NCBI GenBank assembly: GCA_036494815.1
Contig: DASXNV010000063.1
Location: 1 to 64,000 of the forward strand
Direction: 5' to 3'
DNA: 64,000 bases
Source of the DNA: Poindextera sp036494815
GTDB lineage: Bacteria; Pseudomonadota; Alphaproteobacteria; Caulobacterales; Caulobacteraceae
The notes beneath the pieces are model-generated. The model had not been told where the DNA came from, ran no database searches, and saw nothing but the letters and a program-made list of their open reading frames with translations. Made by a program: the position numbers and the translations under genes. This document shows positions 45,001-53,453 of this stretch, piece by piece (within the stretch, counting starts at the first letter, position 1; every line of letters begins with the position of its first letter).

Positions 45001-46689
45001 TCACTCCGGAGACGGCGCCTGGGGCGCGCCCAGGCCCATATGCAACGCGCCGCCCGTTTCCGGGACCGAGCGGAACCTGATGTCGAATCGCTCAAGGTAT
45101 TCGGCGAGTCTAACGGGATCCTGCCCGGCGCAAGCGTAGGCCACATAGCCATCCGGCCGCACCAGATAGACCGCGTCCCGCACCAGACCGACCCGTTTCA
45201 TCTGCGCTCCCCAGGCGAAACCACGCAGAGAAAGCCCCCACTCGGCGCAGGCCTCGCGCAGGCGCTCGTGGATCTGGCCATAGACCTGAGCCTGCCAACC
45301 GAACCCCAGGGCGCGTTCCCTGAAAATATAGGCGCCGTCTTGATCGGAACCTTCCTCGAGCACGGCTGCCCCCTCGTCAACGAAACTCGATTCGATGGGA
45401 AAGGGCTGCTGTAACGCGCTGAAATTGTCGGACTGATCGTCCAGCTTGACCCAGGGCAACCGATCGCCGCCGGCGACCTGCCCCGCCCTGCCGTCACAGG
45501 AGCGGCTGGCGCGGTAGCTGATCCCGATCTGCGAGATCGCGCGAAACAGCCAGCGGCGAAACATCGTCGCCCGCATGAGCTGGCCCACAAATTCCGGCAG
45601 GACCGCCCGCACCACGCCGAACACGCCCTCATGGCGACCCAGGATCCCAAAGCCCCGGTCGACTGTCGCGGCGATCTGTCGGGCGGCGGCCCGCCGCTCG
45701 CTCTGGTAGGTGTCGAGCAAACTGGGGTCGGCGCCACCCCGCAGTACGGCGCCCAGCTTCCAGGCCAGGTTGGCGGCGTCGCCCACCGCGGCGTTCAGCC
45801 CCTGGCCGCCAGCGGGGTTGTGCAGATGAGCGGCGTCGCCGAGCAGGAAAATCCGCCCCTTGCGCCAAGCATCGGCGATCCTCTGCTGGACACCATAGGT
45901 CGCGAACGACTCGACCACCGACACTTCAAGATCGGCGCCTTGAAGGATTTCCGGGGCGATGTCGTCGAAATCGAACTGGGAAAGCCGCTTTCGTACCGAG
46001 ACTGGCGTCAGCCCGATCAGCCTAACTCGCCCAGATTGTCTGCGTGGGAACACGCTGTATAGCGTCTCTCCAGACAAGACCGAGTGCAGTTCACCGTCGG
46101 CCAGCACGCCGCTGGCTCGAACATCGGCCACGAACGCGATCTCCTCCGACCGTCCGCCGCGAAAGTCGATGTCGGACAGCCGCCGCACCAGAGAGCCGGC
46201 GCCGTCGCACCCGCAGACAAACGAGGCTTCGCAAACCTCGTCCCCGCCACTGCTCCCCCTCAGCCGCGCTTGGATCACAGATCCCGTATCGTCGAGATCG
46301 ATGAGCTCGGTGTTTCGCTCCACCTGAACGCCCACCGCCGACAGGTGCCGCGCCAGCAGCTTTTCATGGTCGTCCTGAAACAGGATCAGGACGAACGGAA
46401 ACGGGCTCAGTCCTTGGCCAAAAGCGCCGAAGGGGATGGTTTGAATACGTTCGCGCCCCCGGTGAAGGCTCATCGTCGACGCGACTCTTCCTTGCGCGAG
46501 AGCGTCCTTGGCCAGGCCCAGGCGATCATAGAATTCAAGGGTCCGAGCTTGCAGCGCGAAAGCGCGAGGGGCTCTGCCAGGACCACCCGCGCGGTCGATG
46601 ATCCGTACGCGAACGCTGAGCCGCGCCAACCACAGCGCCAGCACCATGCCGCTGGCCCCCGCGCCGACAATCAGTACTTCCGTTTCCAT
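45001..46689 (-). CDS. FAD-dependent aromatic-ring monooxygenase-like protein inside the nuo locus
   Basis: The 562-residue protein belongs to the PheA/TfdB/MhpA class of flavin hydroxylases. Visible motifs are the Rossmann GxGxxG in VLIVGAGASGMVLALWL (residues about 5-20), the middle FVCGCDGAGSLVRR (DG motif), and FLLGDAAHLHNPAGGQGLNA (second FAD motif) followed by DAANLAWKL. The C-terminal thioredoxin-like domain is present (RPDGYVAYACAG). The start at 46689 puts the FAD loop at the N-terminus. It sits between small nuoE-linked genes and nuoF on the same strand; the substrate is unknown. Such an enzyme is not part of complex I. Confidence 0.88.
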   Translation of the reverse strand: METEVLIVGAGASGMVLALWLARLSVRVRIIDRAGGPGRAPRAFALQARTLEFYDRLGLAKDALAQGRVASTMSLHRGRERIQTIPFGAFGQGLSPFPFVLILFQDDHEKLLARHLSAVGVQVERNTELIDLDDTGSVIQARLRGSSGGDEVCEASFVCGCDGAGSLVRRLSDIDFRGGRSEEIAFVADVRASGVLADGELHSVLSGETLYSVFPRRQSGRVRLIGLTPVSVRKRLSQFDFDDIAPEILQGADLEVSVVESFATYGVQQRIADAWRKGRIFLLGDAAHLHNPAGGQGLNAAVGDAANLAWKLGAVLRGGADPSLLDTYQSERRAAARQIAATVDRGFGILGRHEGVFGVVRAVLPEFVGQLMRATMFRRWLFRAISQIGISYRASRSCDGRAGQVAGGDRLPWVKLDDQSDNFSALQQPFPIESSFVDEGAAVLEEGSDQDGAYIFRERALGFGWQAQVYGQIHERLREACAEWGLSLRGFAWGAQMKRVGLVRDAVYLVRPDGYVAYACAGQDPVRLAEYLERFDIRFRSVPETGGALHMGLGAPQAPSPE

Positions 46690-46705
46690 GGCGTGTCCCG
46701 CCTGT

Positions 46706-46721
46706 GGCCCAACCTTGGGCC
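46706..46721. promoter_or_regulatory. 16-bp perfect palindrome upstream of the monooxygenase gene
   Basis: GGCCCAAGGTTGGGCC (read on the minus strand) is a perfect palindrome lying 17-32 bp before the monooxygenase start. It may be an operator for a dimeric regulator or an mRNA hairpin near the ribosome binding site. No adjacent regulator gene is seen. Confidence 0.4.
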
Positions 46722-46788
46722 GGTCGAACACAGCGCGCCATGAGACACATTGAGGCAGATCAGGCAGGCTGATCAGGCGTTTTTGGGC

Positions 46789-47004
46789 TCAGCCCTTTCG
46801 CCGCAGTCCCAGCACCAGCCAGATGTGCGCGCCGAAGCCGGCGAGCACGGCGGCGGCGAACAAGACGCCCAGCCAGGCCACGTGATTGTGCAGGAATCCG
46901 ATCGCCGCGGCGATGGCGACCACAACGCAGATCCCGTTGATCCCCAGCATCACGGCCAGCCGACGGCGTTGCAGGGCGACGTCGATGGGCGCGGGGTCGT
47001 TCAT
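46789..47004 (-). CDS. small two-helix membrane protein (71 aa) downstream of nuoE
   Basis: The frame reads MNDPAPIDVALQRRRLAVML, then two hydrophobic helices (about 15-37 and 42-65), ending in LRRKG. Its ATG overlaps the stop of the preceding 87-residue gene (ATGA, 47001-47004), which indicates translational coupling. I do not recognise the family. A longer open frame through this region is spurious. Confidence 0.7.
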   Translation of the reverse strand: MNDPAPIDVALQRRRLAVMLGINGICVVVAIAAAIGFLHNHVAWLGVLFAAAVLAGFGAHIWLVLGLRRKG

Positions 47005-47264
47005 GGCAGATCGGCCAGGGAGGGCTCCTGCAACGGATGGGCCTTGGCCCAGCGGCGGCGGCGGACGAAGGCGATGATCAGCATCACCCAGCCGGCCGTG
47101 ATCACCACCAGCGACACCATCAGCAGCACCAGGGCATAGCTGGACATCACCTGGGCGCCGACCAGCAGGGCCAGGCCGATGATGACAGTGCGCGTACCCC
47201 ACAGGCTGTAGGGCTGGCCCGCCGCCCGCAGTTCGTCGCGAAAAACTTTCAGTTCGTCGCTCAT
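47001..47264 (-). CDS. small two-helix membrane protein (87 aa) coupled to nuoE
   Basis: The protein starts MSDELKVFRDELRAAGQPYS and has two hydrophobic helices (about 26-43 and 46-67) followed by the basic RRRRWAKAHP. It overlaps both neighbours by ATGA: the nuoE stop (47261-47264) and the start of the 71-residue gene. Function unknown; the coupling suggests stoichiometric production with NuoE. Confidence 0.75.
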   Translation of the reverse strand: MSDELKVFRDELRAAGQPYSLWGTRTVIIGLALLVGAQVMSSYALVLLMVSLVVITAGWVMLIIAFVRRRRWAKAHPLQEPSLADLP

Positions 47265-47938
47265 GCGACCGGCGCTTTGGCCTCTGGCTCAGGCATGTTG
47301 GGCAGCCGCTTGATCTTCTTGGCCGCCGAGCCGTCATAGAGCTTGGGATCGGTCAGGGTCAGGGCCCCACCGATGGGCTCGGAGGTGTGACGGCCCACAT
47401 AGGAGCCGGGCTTGGGCTTTTCGCCCGTGGCGAAGTCGTCGATGATCTTGCCCAGGGTCTCGGGCGTCAGATCCTCGTAATAATAGTCGTTGATGGCCAC
47501 GATCGGGGCGTTAGAGCAGGCCCCCATGCACTCCACCTCTTCCCAGCTGAACTTGCCGTCGGCCGAGCGGTGATCCTTGGGTCCGATCTTGGCCTCGCAG
47601 ACCTTTTTCAGGTCATTGGCCCCGCGCAGCATGCAGGGCGTGGTGCCGCACAGCTGCAGGAAAGCCACCGAGCCGACCCGCTCCAGCTGGAACATGGTGT
47701 AGAAGGTGGCGACCTCATAGACGCGGATCACCGCCATGCCCAGGAGCTCGGCGACCACGCGGATCGACGGCTCGGACACCCAGCCATCTTGCTTCTGCAC
47801 CAGCCACAAAAGCGGGATCACCGCCGACTGCTGGCGGCCGGCCGGGTATTTGGCGATCCACCACTGCACCTTTTCCATCGTCTCCTTGGAGAAGGTGAAG
47901 GCGGCGGGCTGGTCTTTGGACAGACGACGGACGGACAT
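47261..47938 (-). CDS. nuoE: NADH-quinone oxidoreductase subunit E
   Basis: NuoE carries the 2Fe-2S cluster N1a beside NuoF. The 225-residue thioredoxin-like protein has the ligands in LQLCGTTPCMLRG and VECMGACSNAP. The C-terminal extension after about residue 170 (KPGSYVGRHTSEPIGG and a basic tail) is longer than in E. coli, as usual in alphaproteobacteria. Confidence 0.97.
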   Translation of the reverse strand: MSVRRLSKDQPAAFTFSKETMEKVQWWIAKYPAGRQQSAVIPLLWLVQKQDGWVSEPSIRVVAELLGMAVIRVYEVATFYTMFQLERVGSVAFLQLCGTTPCMLRGANDLKKVCEAKIGPKDHRSADGKFSWEEVECMGACSNAPIVAINDYYYEDLTPETLGKIIDDFATGEKPKPGSYVGRHTSEPIGGALTLTDPKLYDGSAAKKIKRLPNMPEPEAKAPVA

Positions 47939-47999
47939 GCGAAGTTCCTAGACGATTGGCAGGTCGGCGCGGACGCCGGCTTTTTAGTCTTTACTCAAT

Positions 48000-48110
48000 C
48001 CGCTCATCCCGGCGAATGCCGGGAGCCAGATCGTAAGGCGTCGTGACCGCGGCTATCCCCAATCTGCAACGCTCTATGATCTGGATCCCGACATTCGCCG
48101 GGATGAGCGG
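48000..48110. repeat. inverted-repeat element between nuoE and nuoD
   Basis: Two 33-bp arms, 48000-48032 and 48078-48110, are inverted copies with 31 of 33 matching positions; each arm itself holds the short palindrome CCCGGCGAATGCCGGG or a variant. The unit CTCATCCCGGCGAAT is typical of abundant short intergenic repeats in alphaproteobacteria. It occupies most of the 184-bp gap inside the nuo transcript. Confidence 0.85.
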
Positions 48111-48122
48111 TGAAGGGAAAGC

Positions 48123-49349
48123 TCAGCGATCGATCTCACCGAACACGATATCCAGCGAGCCAAGCACGGCCGAAACGTCGGCGAGCATGTGGCCGCGGTT
48201 CATCCAGTCCATGGCCGCCAGGTGCGGGAAACCCGGCGCGCGGATCTTGCAGCGATAGGGCTTGTTGCTCCCGTCGCTGACCAGGAACACACCGAACTCG
48301 CCCTTGGGCGCCTCGACGCAGGCATAGACCTCGCCGGCGGGCGTATGAAAGCCCTCGGTATAGAGCTTGAAGTGATGGATCAGGGCTTCCATCGAGGTCT
48401 TCATCTCGGCGCGGCGCGGCGGGACGACCTTGTGGTTTTCAGCCATGACCGGTCCGGGCGTGCCCTTCAGCCGAGCCACGCACTGCAGCATGATTTTGAT
48501 CGACTGGCGCATCTCTTCGACGCGGCACAGATAGCGGTCGTAACAGTCGCCGTTCTTGCCCAGCGGAATGTCGAATTCGAGCTCGTCATAGCACTCATAG
48601 GGCTGGTTGCGCCGCAGGTCCCAGGCGATCCCCGAGCCGCGCACCATCACCCCGGAAAAGCCCCAGTTGATGGCTTCATCCGCCGTGACCACGCCGATAT
48701 CCACATTGCGCTGCTTGAAGATGCGGTTGCCGGTGATCAGGCCCTCGATGTCGTCGAGCACCTTGGGGAAGCTGACGCACCAGTCGCCGATGTCCTGGAT
48801 CAGGGCCGGCGGCAAATCCTGGTGCACGCCGCCAGGACGGAAATAGTTGGCATGCAGCCGGGCGCCGCACGCACGTTCATAGAAGATCATCAGCTTCTCG
48901 CGCTCTTCAAAGCCCCACAGCGGCGGGGTGAGCGCGCCGACGTCCATCGCCTGGGTGGTGACGTTCATCAGATGGTTGAGGATGCGGCCGATCTCGCAGA
49001 ACAGCACCCGGATCAGCTGGGCGCGAACCGGAATTTCCACCTGGACCAGCTTCTCGATGGCCAGGCAGAAGGCGTGCTCCTGGTTCATCGGCGCGACATA
49101 GTCGAGCCGGTCGAAATAGGGGATGTTCTGGAGGTAGGTACGCGCCTCCATCAGCTTCTCGGTGCCGCGGTGCAGCAGGCCGATATGCGGATCGACGCGT
49201 TCGACGATCTCGCCGTCCAGCTCCAGCACCAAGCGAAGCACGCCGTGGGCGGCCGGATGCTGGGGGCCGAAATTGAGCGAGAACTTGCGATCCCCCTCGG
49301 TCGCCGCCGATTCGGACAGCTCGGGGATCGGGTGCAGGTCGTCAGCCAT
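48123..49349 (-). CDS. nuoD: NADH-quinone oxidoreductase subunit D
   Basis: NuoD forms the quinone-binding site with NuoB. The 408-residue 49-kDa-type subunit has FGPQHPAAHGVLRLVLELDG (quinone-site His), HIGLLHRGTEKLMEAR and the terminal VFGEIDR. It is a separate gene, not fused to nuoC. Confidence 0.98.
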   Translation of the reverse strand: MADDLHPIPELSESAATEGDRKFSLNFGPQHPAAHGVLRLVLELDGEIVERVDPHIGLLHRGTEKLMEARTYLQNIPYFDRLDYVAPMNQEHAFCLAIEKLVQVEIPVRAQLIRVLFCEIGRILNHLMNVTTQAMDVGALTPPLWGFEEREKLMIFYERACGARLHANYFRPGGVHQDLPPALIQDIGDWCVSFPKVLDDIEGLITGNRIFKQRNVDIGVVTADEAINWGFSGVMVRGSGIAWDLRRNQPYECYDELEFDIPLGKNGDCYDRYLCRVEEMRQSIKIMLQCVARLKGTPGPVMAENHKVVPPRRAEMKTSMEALIHHFKLYTEGFHTPAGEVYACVEAPKGEFGVFLVSDGSNKPYRCKIRAPGFPHLAAMDWMNRGHMLADVSAVLGSLDIVFGEIDR

Positions 49350-49354
49350 GATGC

Positions 49355-50005
49355 TTACGCCCCCTTCTTTGCGTCGGCAGGCTTGGCTTCGGCGGACTTC
49401 TCGTCGCCGGGCAGGACATAGGTCCCCTGCGCCCCTTCCCAGGGCGACAGGAAATCAAAGGCGCGGAACTCGGTGATCTTCACCGGCTCATAGACGACCC
49501 GCTTCTGCTCGTCGTCATAGCGGACCTCCACATAGCCGGTCATGGGGAAGTCCTTGCGCAGCGGATGGCCTTGGAAACCGTAGTCCGTCAGCAGGCGGCG
49601 CAGGTCGGGATGCCCCTCGAAGCGGATGCCGTACATGTCGAAGGCTTCGCGCTCATACCATTCGGCGCAGGGATAGACGCCGATCGCCGTCGGCACGGCG
49701 GTGGCCTCGTCAGTCTGCACCTTCAGCCGCGCCCGGTGGTTCTTGGCCAGGGACAGCAGATGATAGACCACGTCGAAGCGCAGGGGCCGGTCGGGATAGT
49801 CGACGCCGCACAGATCCACCATCTGCTGGAAGCGGAAGGCCGGCGCATCGCGCAGGAAGGTCAGGGCCGCGATCACGCGCGACGCCGAGGCGTGCAGGTT
49901 CAGCTCGCCATGGGCCACGTCAAAGGCGGTGATGGCGCCGGCGCTGTCGGCCACCGCCTGTTGGCCGAGCGCGGCCAAAGCCTCTTCGGAAAGACCGTAG
50001 ATCAT
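49355..50005 (-). CDS. nuoC: NADH-quinone oxidoreductase subunit C
   Basis: NuoC is the 30-kDa structural subunit of the peripheral arm. The 216-residue protein has the signature EREAFDMYGIRFEGHPDLRR and LRKDFPMTGYVEVRYD. The start overlaps the nuoB stop (ATGA, 50002-50005). The last 20 residues (EKSAEAKPADAKKGA) are a charged tail. Confidence 0.97.
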   Translation of the reverse strand: MIYGLSEEALAALGQQAVADSAGAITAFDVAHGELNLHASASRVIAALTFLRDAPAFRFQQMVDLCGVDYPDRPLRFDVVYHLLSLAKNHRARLKVQTDEATAVPTAIGVYPCAEWYEREAFDMYGIRFEGHPDLRRLLTDYGFQGHPLRKDFPMTGYVEVRYDDEQKRVVYEPVKITEFRAFDFLSPWEGAQGTYVLPGDEKSAEAKPADAKKGA

Positions 50006-50562
50006 CGCTCGATGGTCCCCGTGCGCCGGATCTTTTTCTGCAATTGCAGCACGCCATAGACCAGGGCCTCGGCGGTGGGCGGGCATCCGGGGATATAGAT
50101 ATCCACCGGCACCACGCGATCGCAGCCGCGAACCACCGAATAGCTGAAATAGTAGTAGCCGCCGCCATTGGCGCAGCTGCCCATGGAGATGACGTAGCGT
50201 GGCTCCGGCATCTGGTCGTAGACCTTGCGCAGGGCTGGAGCCATCTTGTTGGTCAAGGTGCCAGCGACGATCATCACGTCCGACTGGCGCGGGCTCCCGC
50301 GCGGCGCAAAGCCATAGCGCTCCAAGTCGTAACGCGGCATGGCCGACTGCATCATCTCCACCGCGCAGCAGGCGAGACCGAAGGTCATCCACATCAGAGA
50401 GCCCGTCCGGGCCCAATTGATCAGGTCGTCGGCGGCGGCGGTGACAAAGCCCTTGTCGGCCAACTGGTTGGAGACACCGTCGAAATAGGGGTCGTGATGC
50501 TTGGGATCATAGCCCTCGACCGAACTACGGCCGGCCGAACCGGCGGGGATGACTACTCCCAT
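50002..50562 (-). CDS. nuoB: NADH-quinone oxidoreductase subunit B
   Basis: NuoB holds cluster N2, the last electron donor to quinone. The 186-residue protein shows the four ligands in TFGLACCAVEMM, SMGSCANGGG and VDIYIPGCPPTAEAL. The start at 50562 lies 10 bp inside nuoA; the longer open frame upstream is nuoA read out of frame. Confidence 0.98.
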   Translation of the reverse strand: MGVVIPAGSAGRSSVEGYDPKHHDPYFDGVSNQLADKGFVTAAADDLINWARTGSLMWMTFGLACCAVEMMQSAMPRYDLERYGFAPRGSPRQSDVMIVAGTLTNKMAPALRKVYDQMPEPRYVISMGSCANGGGYYYFSYSVVRGCDRVVPVDIYIPGCPPTAEALVYGVLQLQKKIRRTGTIER

Positions 50563-50930
50563 TCCAGGGCTCCCTTCTTCCACTCGTAGATGAAGCCCAC
50601 GGTCAGCACCGTCAGGAAGGTGAACATCGACCAGAACGAAAACACCTGGACCGGGTGCGGCAATTTCATCAGCGACACCGCCCACGGAAACAGAAAGGCC
50701 ACTTCCAGATCGAAAATGATGAACAGGATCGAGACCAGATAGAAGCGCACATCAAACTTCATCCGCGCATCGTCAAAGGCGTTGAAGCCGCACTCATAGG
50801 CGGAATTCTTTTCCGGATCCGGCGCGGACGGCGCCACGACGAGCGGGATGACAGTGAAAACCAAGCCGATCACGGTGGCGAGACCGAGAAAGACCACGAT
50901 CGGAAGGTATTGCAGCAGGAACGCGTTCAT
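50553..50930 (-). CDS. nuoA: NADH-quinone oxidoreductase subunit A
   Basis: NuoA is a three-helix membrane subunit. The 125-residue protein has the conserved YECGFNAFDDARMKFDVRFY loop and ILFIIFDLEVAFLFPWAV helix. It is the promoter-proximal gene of the complex I locus; the upstream 176 bp up to tRNA-Asp should hold the promoter, which I could not pin down. Confidence 0.98.
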   Translation of the reverse strand: MNAFLLQYLPIVVFLGLATVIGLVFTVIPLVVAPSAPDPEKNSAYECGFNAFDDARMKFDVRFYLVSILFIIFDLEVAFLFPWAVSLMKLPHPVQVFSFWSMFTFLTVLTVGFIYEWKKGALEWE

Positions 50931-51106
50931 AGGCCCTCAGGGCTTGGGCGGGAGTCGCGGGCGTTGTAGCCCAAGGGGACGGAGGGTTCAAACATCACGC
51001 CGCGAATAAGAAACCTTCATTGCGACATGCTCCCCAGTTGACAGCCAACCCCGGCCCGACCTATGTCACGCGCCTTGCTTCGGCAGCCCCACTCGGGCGG
51101 CCAGAT

Positions 51107-51183
<77 letters not shown>

Positions 51184-51216
51184 TTTTTCAAAAATGCCTG
51201 TCCCGACCGCAGGGAC

Positions 51217-51951
51217 TCACGCGCCGGCTCGGCGCCGCCAGACCTGATCAGTCGCCGCTTCGCCCACAGACGCCGCGTTCAGGCTCCAAAGAAATTGCCC
51301 CCCGCCAAGGTCAAGCCGTTGGCCTATGGCCCACCCCACCGATGAAAAAACCGTCTCGACGCCATCCAACGAATATTCGTTCACCCAGGCATGGGACCGG
51401 CGTGTTTCGATCGATTCGCCGCCGTCAGAGCAGTTGTAACTGATGACGAGAAATTCGAACTGCGCCCGGCATTGTCGCAGGAAATTCGAGAGGTCAAAAA
51501 TATACTCGATCAGGCCCAGGGCGGCGCCAGCCTCCGCCCCTAAGGGCGGCAGGGGCTGACTGTTGAAGTCGACGACATAGGTGCGCGCGTCGCGGGCGAC
51601 CACATCCACCGGGACGTATTTGGTGTCAGGGCTCAGGATATTTTCCAGCCCCGCGGTTCCGCAGCCGAGATCGGCGACAGACCAGCGCCCCTGCAACAGA
51701 GCGCCCGCCTGATTCAAGCGCTGGGTCCAGCCGCTGGATTCACCATCGCCCAGGGCCCACCACCGTTCGACAAGCGTTTTCCTGGATCTCATCGCCGCCT
51801 GGGTCACCGCAATTCGAGCGGCGGCGTCAAGCTCGTAAAATGTCCGGGCGCTCGCTCTCCTATTCAACAGGCTCTCAGGGAAGCGCCGCGAAATCAGCTC
51901 ACCCAGCTTCGAACGCATAATTCTGAAGGTCCCACCCGGCATGTGCGTCAT
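51217..51951 (-). CDS. SAM-dependent methyltransferase-like protein
   Basis: The 244-residue protein has the Rossmann motif WSVADLGCGTAGLENIL (about 90-106), a following acidic strand end (YVPVDVV) and FEFLVISYNC near residue 168, the layout of class I methyltransferases. The N-terminal 60 residues are helical and basic. The substrate is unknown; the neighbouring glycosyltransferase suggests sugar or polysaccharide modification, but this is inference. The start may be 51951 or a later ATG at 51918. Confidence 0.65.
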   Translation of the reverse strand: MTHMPGGTFRIMRSKLGELISRRFPESLLNRRASARTFYELDAAARIAVTQAAMRSRKTLVERWWALGDGESSGWTQRLNQAGALLQGRWSVADLGCGTAGLENILSPDTKYVPVDVVARDARTYVVDFNSQPLPPLGAEAGAALGLIEYIFDLSNFLRQCRAQFEFLVISYNCSDGGESIETRRSHAWVNEYSLDGVETVFSSVGWAIGQRLDLGGGQFLWSLNAASVGEAATDQVWRRRAGA

Positions 51952-52011
51952 CCACCCAAGGCTTCATCGATCCGATGGCCACACCAGCCGCCGGACCGCA
52001 CGACAAATCGG

Positions 52012-53241
52012 CTAGTTGAAGCGCACCGCCAGCCCCGGCGCAGTAAACGCTCGATCGCCAGTCGCCTCGGCGTAGATTCTGCTCAGGCGCTCGAACACGA
52101 AATCCCAACTATGGCGGGAAACCGCCCTGCCCCGCGCCGCCGCGCCCAGGGCGGCCATATCGCGGGCGAACAGGGCGTCCACAGCCTCGGCGAAGGGTCC
52201 GGCGGCTGAGCGGGCGGCCAACTGCCCTACGGCCTCGTCGACGGTCTCGGCCAGGCCGCCTGAGCCCACCGCGACCACAGGCAGGCCACACGCCATAGCC
52301 TCCAGGGTGATCAGGCCGAAGGGTTCCGCGTCATTGGCGTGAACAAAGGCGTCGCAACTGGCCAGCAGACGCGCCAGGCCGCCGGAGTCGTGCTCATAAG
52401 GCAAGCGCAGGACATTGGACGGAATGGCCGCGTCCGAGGGCCCGGCGCCGATCAGCAGCAGGGTATAGGGATCGCCCAGGCGTTCGGCCGCATCGATCAG
52501 CACCTCGATCTTCTTTTCCCGCGCCGGCCGGCCAGCGAACACCAACAGCCGCCGATTCGCCGGCAGGCCGAGCTTGCGGCGCAAGCTCTCGCGGTCCGCC
52601 CGGCCCGGATGGAACTGAGATACATCCACGCCCAGCGGAAGGGCGATGGCGTCCGCCACCCCGGCCTCGGCCAGGCGTTGAGCGATGTAGCGGCTGGGCG
52701 CCACGACACAGTCGAACTGGTTATAGATCCTGGCCCAGCGGTGGCGGACCGGCTTTTCGGCCCACTCGCCGAAATACAGCGCCGCCAGGGCGGCCAGATC
52801 CGTGTGGCAAAAGCCGATCACCGGCACGCCCAGCCGGTCGCCGGCGCGCTGCGCGGCCAGGCCCGGCGTGTAGGGGTCGCCCGCTTCGATCAGCGATGGA
52901 CGCTGCCGAATCAGCCGGCTCATCCACGCTGTCTTGCTGGCCGGCCAACGATAGCCGTCGCCGAAGGGCAGCGGCGCGGCATAGATCGACCACTCACCCG
53001 CCCCGTCATGACTGTCAGCCGCGCCCGGAACCACCAGGCTATGGCGCACCTGAGGGCGATGCTGAGCCAGCCACGCCTTCTTGGCCGACAGGTAGCGCTT
53101 CACCCCACCGCTACGCGGCGCATAGAGCATGGTGGTGTCGACCAGACGGGCGATGGGCGCTGTGCGTCGATCCCGACGGGTCCCGACGTCGAACAAGCGG
53201 CTGGTTTTCCGTCCGTCTTCTGAGAGCACAACAAGCCCCAT
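52012..53241 (-). CDS. glycosyltransferase family 4-like protein
   Basis: The product has two Rossmann-like halves. The N-terminal half carries MLYAPRSGGVKRYL and IGFCHTDL; the C-terminal half has LLVFAGRPAREKKIEVLIDA and the GT4 donor-site motif AEPFGLITLEAMACGLPVVA with the two Glu residues. It probably adds a sugar from a nucleotide-sugar donor to an unknown acceptor. The start is uncertain: 53241 gives 409 residues, but the frame is open to 53406. Confidence 0.82.
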   Translation of the reverse strand: MGLVVLSEDGRKTSRLFDVGTRRDRRTAPIARLVDTTMLYAPRSGGVKRYLSAKKAWLAQHRPQVRHSLVVPGAADSHDGAGEWSIYAAPLPFGDGYRWPASKTAWMSRLIRQRPSLIEAGDPYTPGLAAQRAGDRLGVPVIGFCHTDLAALAALYFGEWAEKPVRHRWARIYNQFDCVVAPSRYIAQRLAEAGVADAIALPLGVDVSQFHPGRADRESLRRKLGLPANRRLLVFAGRPAREKKIEVLIDAAERLGDPYTLLLIGAGPSDAAIPSNVLRLPYEHDSGGLARLLASCDAFVHANDAEPFGLITLEAMACGLPVVAVGSGGLAETVDEAVGQLAARSAAGPFAEAVDALFARDMAALGAAARGRAVSRHSWDFVFERLSRIYAEATGDRAFTAPGLAVRFN

Positions 53242-53453
53242 AAGACCAGTGCATGAAACTAACGCGACAGTTGCTCCTGGGGAATACGGCCGAAGGGCGG
53301 TGACGGTTCCACCGGATGCGGCCGACCAGGCTTCAACGCCGGACATAGATCGGACCGCGACGGGCCGAATGGCGCAACGCGTGGCGAGGGTGGCCGCCGC
53401 CTCCACCTTGAGTTTAGACTGTCACGGAGTTCGATCTTGAGGGGGATTCGACA

